From Bacteroidota bacterium (lineage in GTDB: Bacteria > Bacteroidota > Ignavibacteria > Kapaibacteriales > HRBIN21), in assembly GCA_030550275.1 (NCBI GenBank), contig JAUQPR010000009.1, positions 1 through 64,000 on the forward strand: a stretch of DNA of 64,000 nucleotides. The letters are read 5' to 3'. The position numbers were made by a program, and so were the translations under genes. The notes under the pieces were generated by a model that saw only the letters and a program-made list of their open reading frames with translations, was not told where the DNA came from and ran no database searches. The first letter of the stretch is position 1. Each line of letters starts with the position of its first letter. Positions 11,536 through 19,393 of this stretch are shown here, piece after piece.

Positions 11536-12008
11536 GGGAATGGCTGCGGCGGTAGGTGCTCGAAATCCACCTCGATATCGGCTCGGTACCATCTGCCCGC
11601 CTCCTGCACCTGGAGGCTGCCGGGCTGGCACGCCGTATCCGCCGGCGGAGGGCAGCCGTAAATGCCCACTACCCGCCAGTGGCGGAGGAGATCCGGACCG
11701 TACTGCTGCGCCACGACGATGTAGCGGAAGGTCACCGGCAGCTTTTCAACTCGGAGCTGGTAGGCTGCCGAATCCACAAAGAAGGGAAGCTGCTCGGCGG
11801 TGAACAGCGCCTTGCCGGAGAGCACCTCGCCGAGCACATCCTGCGGAGGGTAGTTCTGGAACGCCACAACGCGAAGGTCCTGCAGGCTATCCACTGGAGG
11901 CCATGCCCCACGGAAGCGCACCGTGCCGGTGATGTACGCCTCCGTCGGGAGCACCGTTGGGTCCAACCCGCCGCAGCCAGCCAAGAGCAGCAGCACAAGG
12001 AGCAGCAT
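11532..12008 (-). CDS. Small lipoprotein of unknown function
   Basis: 158-aa protein with a short lipobox signal: hydrophobic MLLLVLLLLAGC with Cys12 as the expected lipidation site. The n-region lacks any Lys or Arg, which is unusual, so the true start might be a little upstream. After the Cys it reads as a compact beta-rich domain (AYITGTVRFRG, LRVVAFQNYPP) with two later cysteines, GCPPPADTACQPG, that could form a disulfide. It resembles no family I can name. It overlaps the receptor gene by four bases, so the two probably act together at the outer membrane. A TATTTTCG promoter-like motif lies at 12034-12041. Confidence 0.72.
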   Translation of the reverse strand: MLLLVLLLLAGCGGLDPTVLPTEAYITGTVRFRGAWPPVDSLQDLRVVAFQNYPPQDVLGEVLSGKALFTAEQLPFFVDSAAYQLRVEKLPVTFRYIVVAQQYGPDLLRHWRVVGIYGCPPPADTACQPGSLQVQEAGRWYRADIEVDFEHLPPQPFP

Positions 12009-12033
12009 CGAGCCGTGCTCAGCGGTTCGGAGG

Positions 12034-12041
12034 CGAAAATA
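12034..12041 (-). promoter_or_regulatory. Weak Bacteroidota-type -7 motif
   Basis: TATTTTCG on the minus strand, seven of eight bases of TAnnTTTG, 26 bases before the lipoprotein start. Confidence 0.35.
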
Positions 12042-12077
12042 GGACTTTGCAAGCGTTCCGGCTCAGTGATGGGCATC

Positions 12078-12407
12078 TCAGGTGCTGCCGTAGCCTCCGG
12101 AGGTACCGGAGCGGCAGAGCCTCGGAAACCGCTTCGGCAACCGGCTCGCCCCCGAGAGAAGCCTCGGGTGTACAGCAGCCTCAGCACGCCGCGTCCTGGC
12201 TTTCCCCTTGCGCGGCGGAGTCTCGGCTGGGGCGGACTCCTGCTCAGCCGTGCGAGGCAGCTTGCGAAGCAGCTTCCGAATGAATGCCTGCGGCTCTTTG
12301 GGGATTTTCTCCCACTCTCCCCTGCAGGCTAAGTCTCGGAGTCCTCGGAGCCATCCGTAGTATCGTCCTTCGAGTGGTCGGACCTCGGTAGCGTAAATAT
12401 CAACCAC
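12078..12407 (-). CDS. Doubtful small basic protein frame
   Basis: A 109-codon frame with a GTG at 12407 and TGA at 12078-12080. Its middle is protein-like (GEWEKIPKEPQAFIRKLLRK) and then basic and Pro-rich (PPRKGKARTRR). No ribosome binding site precedes the GTG, and the frame overlaps the 79-aa gene by 79 bases in another phase. The last 35 residues look like non-coding G+C-rich translation. It could be a real overlapping gene, a decayed gene end, or chance. Between 12009 and 12077 I see only the promoter-like motif of the lipoprotein gene. Confidence 0.25.
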   Translation of the reverse strand: MVDIYATEVRPLEGRYYGWLRGLRDLACRGEWEKIPKEPQAFIRKLLRKLPRTAEQESAPAETPPRKGKARTRRAEAAVHPRLLSGASRLPKRFPRLCRSGTSGGYGST

Positions 12408-12568
12408 TCTTGAAAGATGGGATGGTCCGCCGGAGGAAACCAAATGTCGTCGGCGTGAAGCACCTCTTCCCTTAGCGCTGCCAGCAGTTCGTCCGGCGGC
12501 AGCTGTAGTAGCTCTTCGAGCGTCCGTTCCCGCTTGTTCTCCCAGTTTGGTGAGGTACGCTCTGCCAT
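12329..12568 (-). CDS. Small acidic hypothetical protein
   Basis: A 79-aa frame that looks genuinely coded. A good ribosome binding site (GGGAGGAACACCCTG) stands right before the ATG at 12568, and the protein has a sensible acidic, helical composition (ERTLEELLQLPPDELLAALR, then ADDIWFPPADHPIFQEW). The C-terminus is an Asp/Ser/Thr tail. I know no family for it. It lies in a pocket of lower G+C between the lipoprotein gene and the histidine kinase, and codon third positions are less G+C-rich than in neighbouring genes. A small antitoxin-like or adaptor role is possible but not shown. Confidence 0.5.
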   Translation of the reverse strand: MAERTSPNWENKRERTLEELLQLPPDELLAALREEVLHADDIWFPPADHPIFQEWLIFTLPRSDHSKDDTTDGSEDSET

Positions 12569-12915
12569 CAGGGTGTTCCTCCCATGAATTACTGACAAGG
12601 TTGCCTTCAACTCTTTTCAAGGGTATTATTCTCCCTTTGCCCAAAGCTGTCTTAGCAGCTTTCCGCACCACGCTCACAAATGCCGCGCCGTCGAGCTTGG
12701 TAAAGCTGAGAATTCGCAAGCCCCGACGCGTGGGGATAATGGGCATAGCACTCTATCAACTCCCTCCAAATCCGCAGCGAGTCTGCCTATAGCGTCATGT
12801 AAGCTCTTTGCCTCCTCAACAGTGGCACTTCCCTCCTCAACAGTGGCACTTCGACCCAGTTCAATCTCGACTGCATTTGTTTGCTCCAAAATCTGGCGAC
12901 GAATCTTCTTGGGAA
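12569..12915 (-). other. Gene-poor, lower-G+C stretch with frame remnants
   Basis: 347 bases without a gene I can support. On the minus strand two short frames read like protein. One follows the kinase stop without a start codon (IPKKIRRQILEQTNAVEIEL, on to AIGRLAADLEGVDRV). The other begins at an ATG at 12746 (LSFTKLDGAAFVSVVRKAAK). They are in different phases and could be parts of one gene broken by a frameshift. G+C drops to about 43-50% in parts, against over 60% around it. Confidence 0.4.
12811..12852 (-). repeat. Perfect 21-base tandem duplication
   Basis: Bases 12811-12831 and 12832-12852 are identical 21-base units placed head to tail. On the minus strand each encodes seven residues, giving SATVEEG followed by SATVEEA, so the duplication keeps the reading frame of the possible gene remnant around it. 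Confidence 0.9.
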
Positions 12916-14667
12916 TTATGGTGGCGGGGGTCCCAGCTCCATATCCTGGAGCGTGAGCTCTGCCGGCAAGCGGAACAGCACACGGGTCCCGGCGGGGCAT
13001 CCATCCTCGCGGTGCAGGTCCTGGATTTCGAACTCTGCCCTCCGCCCTACGGATTGCTGCAACAGGCGGAGCCGCTCCGTCGTGAGCTGCAACCCCATCG
13101 AGCGATGTTGCCTCCGAGATACGCCCTCGGAGGAACGCCCCACGCCATCGTCCTCAATGGCGATGAGGAGCTGTTCCCCTTCCGCCCAAGCGGCGATCCG
13201 CAGCCTTCCACCCCCCTTTGGGGCAAGCCCGTGCTTGAGCGCATTTTCCACAATCGGTTGCAGCAGCAGCGGTGGGACACAACTCTCGTGGGCATCCAGT
13301 GAGGGCTCCAGCTCAATGGCGTATTCGAGCTGCAGCTTCCCATCGCGGCGCTCCAGCTCCAGGTACAGTCGGGCAATCTCCAGCTCGGTTGCAAGCGGCA
13401 CAAGCGGCTTATCCAACGCCTCCACGATGTGGCGCATCAGCGCTGCAAGATCGCGCAGGTACTGCTCTGCTGCTTCCGCATGCTGCTGCATGAGGGTCCG
13501 CGCGGTCATCAGCGCGTTGTAGAGGAAATGTGGGCTGAGCTGTGCCTGCACCGCGCGGTACTGCCACTCTAAGAGCTGCAGCCGGAGCTGCTCCTGCCGG
13601 CGCTGTTGGCGCTCCAGCTCGTAGCGCACCTCCATATCGGCGACCGCGCGGCGCGTGCGCTCGTTTGTCAACTGCTCCAGAAGCCCTAGGGCGCGTCGGA
13701 GGGAGCTCAGCGCTGCGGCGAAATCCCCACGGGCTGCTTCCAGCTCGGTCTGCTCGCGCCAGAGTTCGTACAGCAGCGGAGCTTCCCCCAGCCGCTGGGC
13801 AATTGCCGCCGCCTCCTGCAGCCTTTCGGCTGCGGCTTCGAAGTTGCCCAACTGCCGCCACAGCCAAGCCAGATTCAGCAGCACATGAGCGCTCCCACGC
13901 TCATCCTGAAGGGAGCGGCGCATCTCCAACGACTGCTCGTATGCCCAGATTGCCTCAGCGTACCGCCGTTGGGACGCCAGCACGTAGCCCAGCGTTGCGT
14001 ACGAGAGCGCACCACCGTAGAGGTCGCCCAGTTGCTGCTTCAGTTCGACCCCGCGCCGATGGTGCTCCAAAGCCTCTGCATAGCGCCCCATAGACGCCAG
14101 AATCTGCGCAGCATTCGTGTAGGCACGTGCTAACTCTCGGCGCTCTCCACATCGGCGCGCCAGCTCAATGGCATCCTCAAAGCAGTGGAGTGCCTGCTCG
14201 TAGTGGCGTACCTCTCCGAAGATGACCCCGAGGTTCAGCAGCGCCTTCAGTCGGAGAATGGGGAAGGGCTGCCCCTCCTGCAACACGTGCTGCAGCGCCC
14301 CGACAGCTTGCTCAGTATTGCCCAGGGAATGGTGCGCCAATGCCAGGCTCAGCAGGGCATGGAGCTGGGATTCCTTCCTGCCCAGATGCTCAAACGCCTG
14401 TGCAGACCGCTGGAGCCACTGTACGGCTTCGGGGTAGCGCCCAGCGAAGAGCGCCCCCACACCGAGCAGGCGCATGGCTTCGGCTTCGCCCTCTGCATCG
14501 CCGATTGCCAAGGCTTCCTCGTAAGCGCAGCGGGCAAAATCGGCAATGCGTGAGGGGTCCTGCCGGCTTGCCTGCTGCGCCAGTTCAATGCAGTAGCGAA
14601 CACGCTCTGCCGCCGGCAGCTCCTGCAGGTGCTGCTGCAGTTGCTCCGGCGTCGGCAGCTCTGCCAT
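12916..14667 (-). CDS. TPR-containing sensor histidine kinase, LytS/YehU-type
   Basis: 583-aa cytoplasmic kinase without TM segments. Residues of about 1-340 are tetratricopeptide repeats (AEAMRLLGVGALFAGRYPEA, RKESQLHALLSLALAHHSLG and so on), followed by a short coiled coil (QQRRQEQLRLQLLEWQ). The His_kinase domain (PF06580 type) carries the phospho-acceptor in QLSPHFLYNALMTARTL. The ATPase has LLQPIVENALKHGL (N box) and EDDGVGR (G1). Its ATG lies one base after the stop of the LytTR regulator gene, so the two form one operon. The TPRs suggest the signal is a protein or peptide inside the cell. The nos genes are its upstream neighbours on the same strand. Confidence 0.92.
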   Translation of the reverse strand: MAELPTPEQLQQHLQELPAAERVRYCIELAQQASRQDPSRIADFARCAYEEALAIGDAEGEAEAMRLLGVGALFAGRYPEAVQWLQRSAQAFEHLGRKESQLHALLSLALAHHSLGNTEQAVGALQHVLQEGQPFPILRLKALLNLGVIFGEVRHYEQALHCFEDAIELARRCGERRELARAYTNAAQILASMGRYAEALEHHRRGVELKQQLGDLYGGALSYATLGYVLASQRRYAEAIWAYEQSLEMRRSLQDERGSAHVLLNLAWLWRQLGNFEAAAERLQEAAAIAQRLGEAPLLYELWREQTELEAARGDFAAALSSLRRALGLLEQLTNERTRRAVADMEVRYELERQQRRQEQLRLQLLEWQYRAVQAQLSPHFLYNALMTARTLMQQHAEAAEQYLRDLAALMRHIVEALDKPLVPLATELEIARLYLELERRDGKLQLEYAIELEPSLDAHESCVPPLLLQPIVENALKHGLAPKGGGRLRIAAWAEGEQLLIAIEDDGVGRSSEGVSRRQHRSMGLQLTTERLRLLQQSVGRRAEFEIQDLHREDGCPAGTRVLFRLPAELTLQDMELGPPPP

Positions 14668-14668
14668 A

Positions 14669-15421
14669 TCAGCCGCTCTGTAGCCGCCGGATGAACGCCT
14701 CTACCCGACGCCGTGCGACCGGTAAGCGCTCCTGCGTGCTGACGATAACGAAATCGCCGTCGGGCTGTTGGCGGATCTCCCGCACGTGTTCGAAATTGAC
14801 CAAATAGCTGCGATGCACGCGGAAGAAGCCCATCGGCGCGAGCACCTCCTCCCAGTGCCCCAGCGGGCGCACGCTCAGGAACTTCTCCCGGTGCACAGTT
14901 GCAAACCGAGCGTAGTTACGCTCACTCTCGACGTAGACAATCTCCGAGCTCAACAGCACGTGGTATCCGCTGCCGGAGGGCACGACGATGCGGCGCGGCG
15001 CAGGACCACTGAGGTTGTCCAGCAAGGTCTCCACCGAGGGCGAACGGATACGCTGCTGCCGCCGCTCGTAGACGCGCTCTACAGCCGCCAGCAGCTCCTC
15101 GGGTTGCACCGGCTTGAGCAGGTAATCCGCCGCGCTCACTCGGAGGGCTTGCACTGCGTAGCGGTCGTAGGCTGTTACGAACACCACTTCGCCGTAGCTT
15201 TCTCGTGGCAGAGAGCGCAGGAGTGCAAACCCGTTCTCCCCGGGCATCTCCACGTCCAGGAACACAAGGTCGGGGCGCACCTGCGGGATAAGCATCCGCG
15301 CCTCCGATGCTGATGCCGCCGCAGCAGCAAGCTCCACCACTGCACTGCAGTAGTGCTCCAGGAGCTGTGCAAGTTCTTGCCGTGCTGCTTCTTCGTCGTC
15401 CACAAGCACTGCCCGCAGCAT
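14669..15421 (-). CDS. LytTR-family response regulator
   Basis: 250-aa regulator partnered with the adjacent kinase. The receiver domain has the acidic pair in VLVDDEEAA, the phospho-Asp in FLDVEMPGENG, and the conserved Thr and Lys in VFVTAYD and YLLKPVQ. The C-terminal LytTR DNA-binding domain (about 150-248) includes VYVESERNYARF and GFFRVHRSYLVNFEHV. I chose the ATG at 15421, preceded by AGGGGAG; in-frame starts at 15451 and 15466 would add residues not typical of receivers. A TATGTTTG promoter motif lies at 15455-15462, inside that would-be extension, which supports 15421. Confidence 0.93.
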   Translation of the reverse strand: MLRAVLVDDEEAARQELAQLLEHYCSAVVELAAAAASASEARMLIPQVRPDLVFLDVEMPGENGFALLRSLPRESYGEVVFVTAYDRYAVQALRVSAADYLLKPVQPEELLAAVERVYERRQQRIRSPSVETLLDNLSGPAPRRIVVPSGSGYHVLLSSEIVYVESERNYARFATVHREKFLSVRPLGHWEEVLAPMGFFRVHRSYLVNFEHVREIRQQPDGDFVIVSTQERLPVARRRVEAFIRRLQSG

Positions 15422-15454
15422 CGGCTCCCCTACCGGACGCCTTCCCACCATGTG

Positions 15455-15462
15455 CAAACATA
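15455..15462 (-). promoter_or_regulatory. Bacteroidota-type -7 promoter motif
   Basis: TATGTTTG, a full match to TAnnTTTG, 34 bases before the response regulator start and followed by CA as at the other sites. Confidence 0.6.
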
Positions 15463-15532
15463 GCAAACCGCTGGGGAAACAACTCCGCTGCCTTCTACTC
15501 CGAGGCTGGGGGGAGGGTTCCGCTACCGCCGC

Positions 15533-16321
15533 TCAGAAATCCTTGCGGACAAAGGTACGGGCTGCCTGCCACAGCGGCACAATGAGCCAGCACAGCGACC
15601 CCACAACCACCAGCGGAATCGCCCAAGTACTGCCCACAACCTGGCGCAACAGCGCCCCGGTATACCCCAGCAATGCCGCTGCATCCACCTGCAGCAGCAC
15701 CGCAACCCGCGCCAGGTCAATTGGGTTCAGGAGGAGCGCCACGAACAATGCCCGCTCGATTGGGTAGCGCTGCAGCAGAAACGCCGCTGCCAGGAGCACT
15801 CCATCGTAGAGCACCGAGAGGGCAAACCACAGCAGGATCGCCGCCCCAAAGACCTTCAAGCGCTCCTCCCATCGCAGCGCAAACCAGATGCCGAATGCCG
15901 CAAAGCTCCCCGACAGCAGAAAGCTCTCCAGCGCCAGGATTCCGTACAACTCCCACCCCTGCCGCGCCGCAACGCCCCAGGCAATCCCCAATCCCACGGG
16001 CACCACCAGCGCCACTGGCACAACGGTGCCGAGCACAAATCCCCAGAAGAGCTCCTCACGCCGCAGCGGCTGTGCCAGGAGCAGTTCCAAAAACTCCCGC
16101 GCGGTGTGCACCGAAACAACCCCAAACAGCAGGCTCACCAGCGGCACAACCAAGAGCACCACGTTCAGCAGGCTCACTACAACCTGCTCCGGCATCCCGC
16201 CACCGTAAGCAAAAAGCCCCGCAGAGAGCGCCGCAATGGCACCGGCGTAGCCGGCAACCCAGCGGCTCCTGAGCGTATTGCGCAGCTCCCAGCGTGCGAT
16301 GACCTGTGCCGCCTGCATCAT
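15533..16321 (-). CDS. nosY: Nitrous oxide reductase maturation permease NosY
   Basis: 262-aa ABC-2 type membrane protein with about six TM helices (for example YAGAIAALSAGLFAY and LLNVVLLVVPLVSLLFGVVS). In the NosDFY complex it forms the transmembrane channel that serves copper-sulfur site assembly of N2O reductase in the periplasm. Family marks are the N-terminal IARWELRNTLRSRW and REFLELLLAQPLRREELFWG. It overlaps nosF by four bases and is the last gene of the nos run. Between its stop and the next start upstream of the regulator, 111 bases hold only a promoter motif. Confidence 0.9.
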   Translation of the reverse strand: MMQAAQVIARWELRNTLRSRWVAGYAGAIAALSAGLFAYGGGMPEQVVVSLLNVVLLVVPLVSLLFGVVSVHTAREFLELLLAQPLRREELFWGFVLGTVVPVALVVPVGLGIAWGVAARQGWELYGILALESFLLSGSFAAFGIWFALRWEERLKVFGAAILLWFALSVLYDGVLLAAAFLLQRYPIERALFVALLLNPIDLARVAVLLQVDAAALLGYTGALLRQVVGSTWAIPLVVVGSLCWLIVPLWQAARTFVRKDF

Positions 16322-17022
16322 CCCTCCCGAATCCGCTGCACTAACGCCTCCTCCAGCGCCGTTGGGCTTCCATCGGTCGCCAGCGCCGCGATCGGCTCGT
16401 GCAAGACCACCCGTCCCTCCAGCAGCACCAACACCTCATCCACAAGCTCGGGGAGCTCGCTGACGATGTGCGTTGTCAGCAGCACCGTTGTCCCTGCAGC
16501 GCGCCGGGCGCGCAGCTCCGCTTTGAAGCGCTGTGCCGTTACGGGGTCCAATCCCGCTGTCGGCTCATCCAACACCAGGATCTCCGGCTCCCCCATCAAC
16601 GCCAGCACCGCGCTGAGCTTCTGGCGTGTGCCACCGGAAAGTGCCCGAACGGGCTTCGTAAGCTCCTGCGCCAACGAGAAGCGCTCGATATAGGGCTCCT
16701 CCACTGCTCCGCTCAATCTGCGCACCTGCTTGACCAGCTCGATAATCTCCGCAGCGGTGAGATTCTCTGGAAAGCGCGGCTGCTGCGGCATGTAGCCCAT
16801 TCGCTGCCGATACGCCGGCGTCTGCTTGATCGACACCCCACCGACCCAGATCTCCCCAGAATCCACGCGCACCAGCCCCAGGATGCATTTGAGCAGAGTA
16901 CTCTTCCCCGCCGCATTCGGACCCACCACCGCCACCGACCTCCCCGCAGGGATCGTCACGGAGATGTCCTCCAGTACCCGCTGTGTTCCAAAGCGCTTGC
17001 AGACCCGATGGAGCACAATCAT
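16318..17022 (-). CDS. nosF: Nitrous oxide reductase maturation ATPase NosF
   Basis: 234-aa ABC ATPase that powers the NosDFY complex. Walker A is GPNAAGKST, the Q-loop lies around YMPQQPRFPENLTAAEI, the signature is ALSGGTRQKL, Walker B is EILVLDEPTAGLDP, and the switch His is in LLTTHIVSELPELVD. The signature has T where canonical ABC proteins have Q (LSGGQ), a change common in NosF. The ATG overlaps the nosD stop (ATGA), and its own stop overlaps nosY, indicating tight translational coupling. Confidence 0.94.
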   Translation of the reverse strand: MIVLHRVCKRFGTQRVLEDISVTIPAGRSVAVVGPNAAGKSTLLKCILGLVRVDSGEIWVGGVSIKQTPAYRQRMGYMPQQPRFPENLTAAEIIELVKQVRRLSGAVEEPYIERFSLAQELTKPVRALSGGTRQKLSAVLALMGEPEILVLDEPTAGLDPVTAQRFKAELRARRAAGTTVLLTTHIVSELPELVDEVLVLLEGRVVLHEPIAALATDGSPTALEEALVQRIREG

Positions 17023-18248
17023 ACCGGCTGCCCCATGAGCGGTTGTGGATCCACAATTGCTGCCGGCGTCAGCACGGGGAAGACCCTCTCGGCAAGCTCC
17101 AGCAGCTCTACCAGCAGGCTGTGCAAGAAGAGCACCACCGGCGGGAACCGCTCCACCAACAGCGCAAACAACCCAACCGGGTGGAACGGCACATCACCGT
17201 ACCCATCGCCGTCCAAATCGTAGCCTCGGTAGCGGCTCCAGTAGTTGCCCCGCAGCTCGTTGAAGCTGCGCGTGCTGTTGGTACTCAGATCGAAAGTGTT
17301 TGCCACGAAGCTGTTTGCGCGGAACACATTGCGCTGCGCACTTGCCATCAAGCGGAGCGCCCACCCATTGCGCTCGAACCGATTACTGTCCACGACGTTG
17401 TGGTCCGAGCCCTCAACGTACATCCCAACCGTGTTGTGCACGAAGACATTGCGCCGTATGCGGCTGCGGTAGATGTCCTTGAGCAGCAGCCCGAACACGG
17501 AGCTTCCCCAGTTGTCCTCGAAGCGGTTCTCCTCCATCGTGATGAAGCGGGAGTACATCACCGCCACCCCAGCGCGGTTTTCGCGGAAGCGATTGCGGCG
17601 GTAGAGGCAGCTATCGGAGAACATAAAGTGCAGCCCGTAGCGCAGATTTCTCTCCGAGCGGTTCTCCTCCACGGTGCTCCGCTGCACAAATTCAAAGTAG
17701 ATGCCGTCGCGGTGCCCGGCGATGGTGTTCCCGCGCACAAGGATATCGCGGCAGTACCACAGGTGGATACCGTTGCCGGCGCTGGCTTCGCGCTCGGCTT
17801 TGCCGAGGATATTGTTCTCCTGCACCGTACACCGAGCAGAGCGCGCCAGGTAGATGCCGAAGAAGTTCTCCTCGAGCCGATTCCGCTCAATCCGGCAGTC
17901 CTGCACGCTATCCAGGCGGATTGCAGCATTATCGCGTAAAAAGCTCACCCCCGAACGCCGCAGCACCAGCCCCCGAATGGTCACCCCAGAGGCACGCACC
18001 CGCAGGATCTCTCCCCCGCCCTCCGCATCGAGTACTGCTGCGCCGTTGCCCTCCAGCACAATCGGGACCTCCACCACCAATCCCCACTCCCGATACACCC
18101 CTGGCTGGAGCCGCACAGTATCCCCTGGACGCGCTGCCCGGAGAGCTGCCTCCACCGTCGGGAACTCAGCGCTTGCCCCCACCCACAGCACCCGCGCCGA
18201 CAGCGGCACAGCAACCCCGAGCAGCAGCAAACTCCTCCACCCGCCCAT
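17019..18248 (-). CDS. nosD: Periplasmic copper-processing protein NosD
   Basis: 409-aa right-handed parallel beta-helix protein that docks on NosFY in the periplasm and helps deliver copper and sulfur to apo-NosZ. The N-terminus is a Sec signal (MGGWRSLLLLGVAVPLSA). After it come PTVEAALRAARPGDTVRLQP and a series of helix rungs with NosD/CASH repeats, such as NRLEENFFGIYLARSARCTV and ENRFEDNWGSSVFGLLL. The conserved ending has NYWSRYRGYDLDGDGYGDVP, a probable Ca-binding turn. A hydrophobic C-terminal stretch may touch the membrane. The ATG at 18248 is five bases after nosL. Confidence 0.94.
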   Translation of the reverse strand: MGGWRSLLLLGVAVPLSARVLWVGASAEFPTVEAALRAARPGDTVRLQPGVYREWGLVVEVPIVLEGNGAAVLDAEGGGEILRVRASGVTIRGLVLRRSGVSFLRDNAAIRLDSVQDCRIERNRLEENFFGIYLARSARCTVQENNILGKAEREASAGNGIHLWYCRDILVRGNTIAGHRDGIYFEFVQRSTVEENRSERNLRYGLHFMFSDSCLYRRNRFRENRAGVAVMYSRFITMEENRFEDNWGSSVFGLLLKDIYRSRIRRNVFVHNTVGMYVEGSDHNVVDSNRFERNGWALRLMASAQRNVFRANSFVANTFDLSTNSTRSFNELRGNYWSRYRGYDLDGDGYGDVPFHPVGLFALLVERFPPVVLFLHSLLVELLELAERVFPVLTPAAIVDPQPLMGQPV

Positions 18249-18253
18249 GCCGA

Positions 18254-18688
18254 CTACGGCGATGCCCGGCGCGCCATCTGCACCACCTGCGCCCAGCTCA
18301 CCGGCTGCCCAGGCGGCAACCCTTCCCGCGACGCAGAGCGCTTGACTGCGTACACGTTCAAGCCCATCGGGCTGGGCACCTCCGGTGCAAATACGAACTC
18401 TGCTTCCTCCAGACGAATGAGCTGCCCGGGCTGAGCAAAATCCACCACCCAGCGCGAATGCACTTGCGCCGAATCCACCTCCCCAGCATCTTCGAAAGCG
18501 ATCATGCACTCGAGCGCGTCGAACTTGTACACCCGTCCGGTGCGGGTGACGATCTCCGCGCCGTAGCGGGGATCGGCAATCCCCATGCGGCAGTAGACGC
18601 AGGTCTCCTCCCCGAACCGGATCGGCTCCGGCGCGGGCGCACACGCTTGCAGGAGAGCGATCCCCAGCAGCACACTCCAGGGCTTCAT
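18254..18688 (-). CDS. nosL: Copper chaperone lipoprotein NosL
   Basis: 144-aa outer- or inner-membrane-anchored lipoprotein. The signal MKPWSVLLGIALLQAC gives Cys16 for lipidation. NosL binds Cu(I) and passes it to NosD for the Cu sites of NosZ. The family motif CVYCRMGIADPRYGAEIV, with paired cysteines and Met, is intact; further marks are YKFDALECMIAF and VPSPMGLNVYAV. It overlaps the upstream membrane-protein gene by four bases (ATGA), so the copper chaperone is translated in step with the rest of the cluster. Confidence 0.94.
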   Translation of the reverse strand: MKPWSVLLGIALLQACAPAPEPIRFGEETCVYCRMGIADPRYGAEIVTRTGRVYKFDALECMIAFEDAGEVDSAQVHSRWVVDFAQPGQLIRLEEAEFVFAPEVPSPMGLNVYAVKRSASREGLPPGQPVSWAQVVQMARRASP

Positions 18689-19305
18689 ACCGGTAGCGGC
18701 TCCCGGGTGTGTTGCCGCAGCTCAAAGCAGGAAAGCCGACGGCGGCGCGCCCCAATGCACTCTCCCACAGCAACACCCCCACCGACGATCAGCGCGGCAA
18801 AGGCTGCCCACCCACCGAGGTCGGGATAGGAGTACGCCGTGAAGTTGAGCAACTGCTTAGAGCCGATTAGCGGCGGCTGATAGCTCATTCCCGGCACCTT
18901 GATCGGAGCGCGGGGGTCCAGATTGTGCCCGTACTCATAGCCCCAGCGGTAGAAGTCTGCCAACCCCACCACGGTTGCAAGCAGCAGCAGGATTGCCCAG
19001 GTGAGCGCCAATCCTCGGCGGTTGAGCACCGCCGCCACTACTGCCAGCACTCCCAGTCCACCCAACACCCACGGCATCACGGCGAATTCAGGAAAATCCT
19101 CCTCCCGAATTGGGCGCATGCCGATGTAGTGGTTCAGCCCATTGATGAGCTCCACCTGCCCGCTCAGACGCGTCGCCCAAATGTACATCTGCACCCCTTC
19201 GGGGTACTGTGGCGCCTTCAACGTGATGCGCCACAACGGAGTAACCAACCCTATGCCCAGCAGTATCCCGCTCACCACCAGCACGATTCGACTTGCCGTA
19301 CGCAT
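18685..19305 (-). CDS. Nos-cluster membrane protein of unknown function (NosB position)
   Basis: 206-aa protein with about four TM helices: one at the N-terminus (VLVVSGILLGIGLVTPLW), two in the middle (VMPWVLGGLGVLAVVAAVL and LTWAILLLLATVVGLADF), and one near the end (GWAAFAALIVGGGVAVG). Between them are loops with possible metal or substrate contacts: INGLNHYIGM, RWGYEYGHNLDP and LIGSKQLLNFTAYSYPD. It sits directly after nosZ, where clade II operons such as that of Wolinella carry nosB, but I cannot prove homology. I chose the ATG at 19305 because GAGGG lies eight bases before it; ATG 19320 and TTG 19341 are alternatives. Confidence 0.7.
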   Translation of the reverse strand: MRTASRIVLVVSGILLGIGLVTPLWRITLKAPQYPEGVQMYIWATRLSGQVELINGLNHYIGMRPIREEDFPEFAVMPWVLGGLGVLAVVAAVLNRRGLALTWAILLLLATVVGLADFYRWGYEYGHNLDPRAPIKVPGMSYQPPLIGSKQLLNFTAYSYPDLGGWAAFAALIVGGGVAVGECIGARRRRLSCFELRQHTREPLPV

Positions 19306-19393
19306 TGCTGAAGCCCTCATGTTGAGCTGTTTGAACAACAATGGCGGGGACAGGAGCCGCGCTGCGTCCCATCCCCGCCCGTGCGTAGCACAC

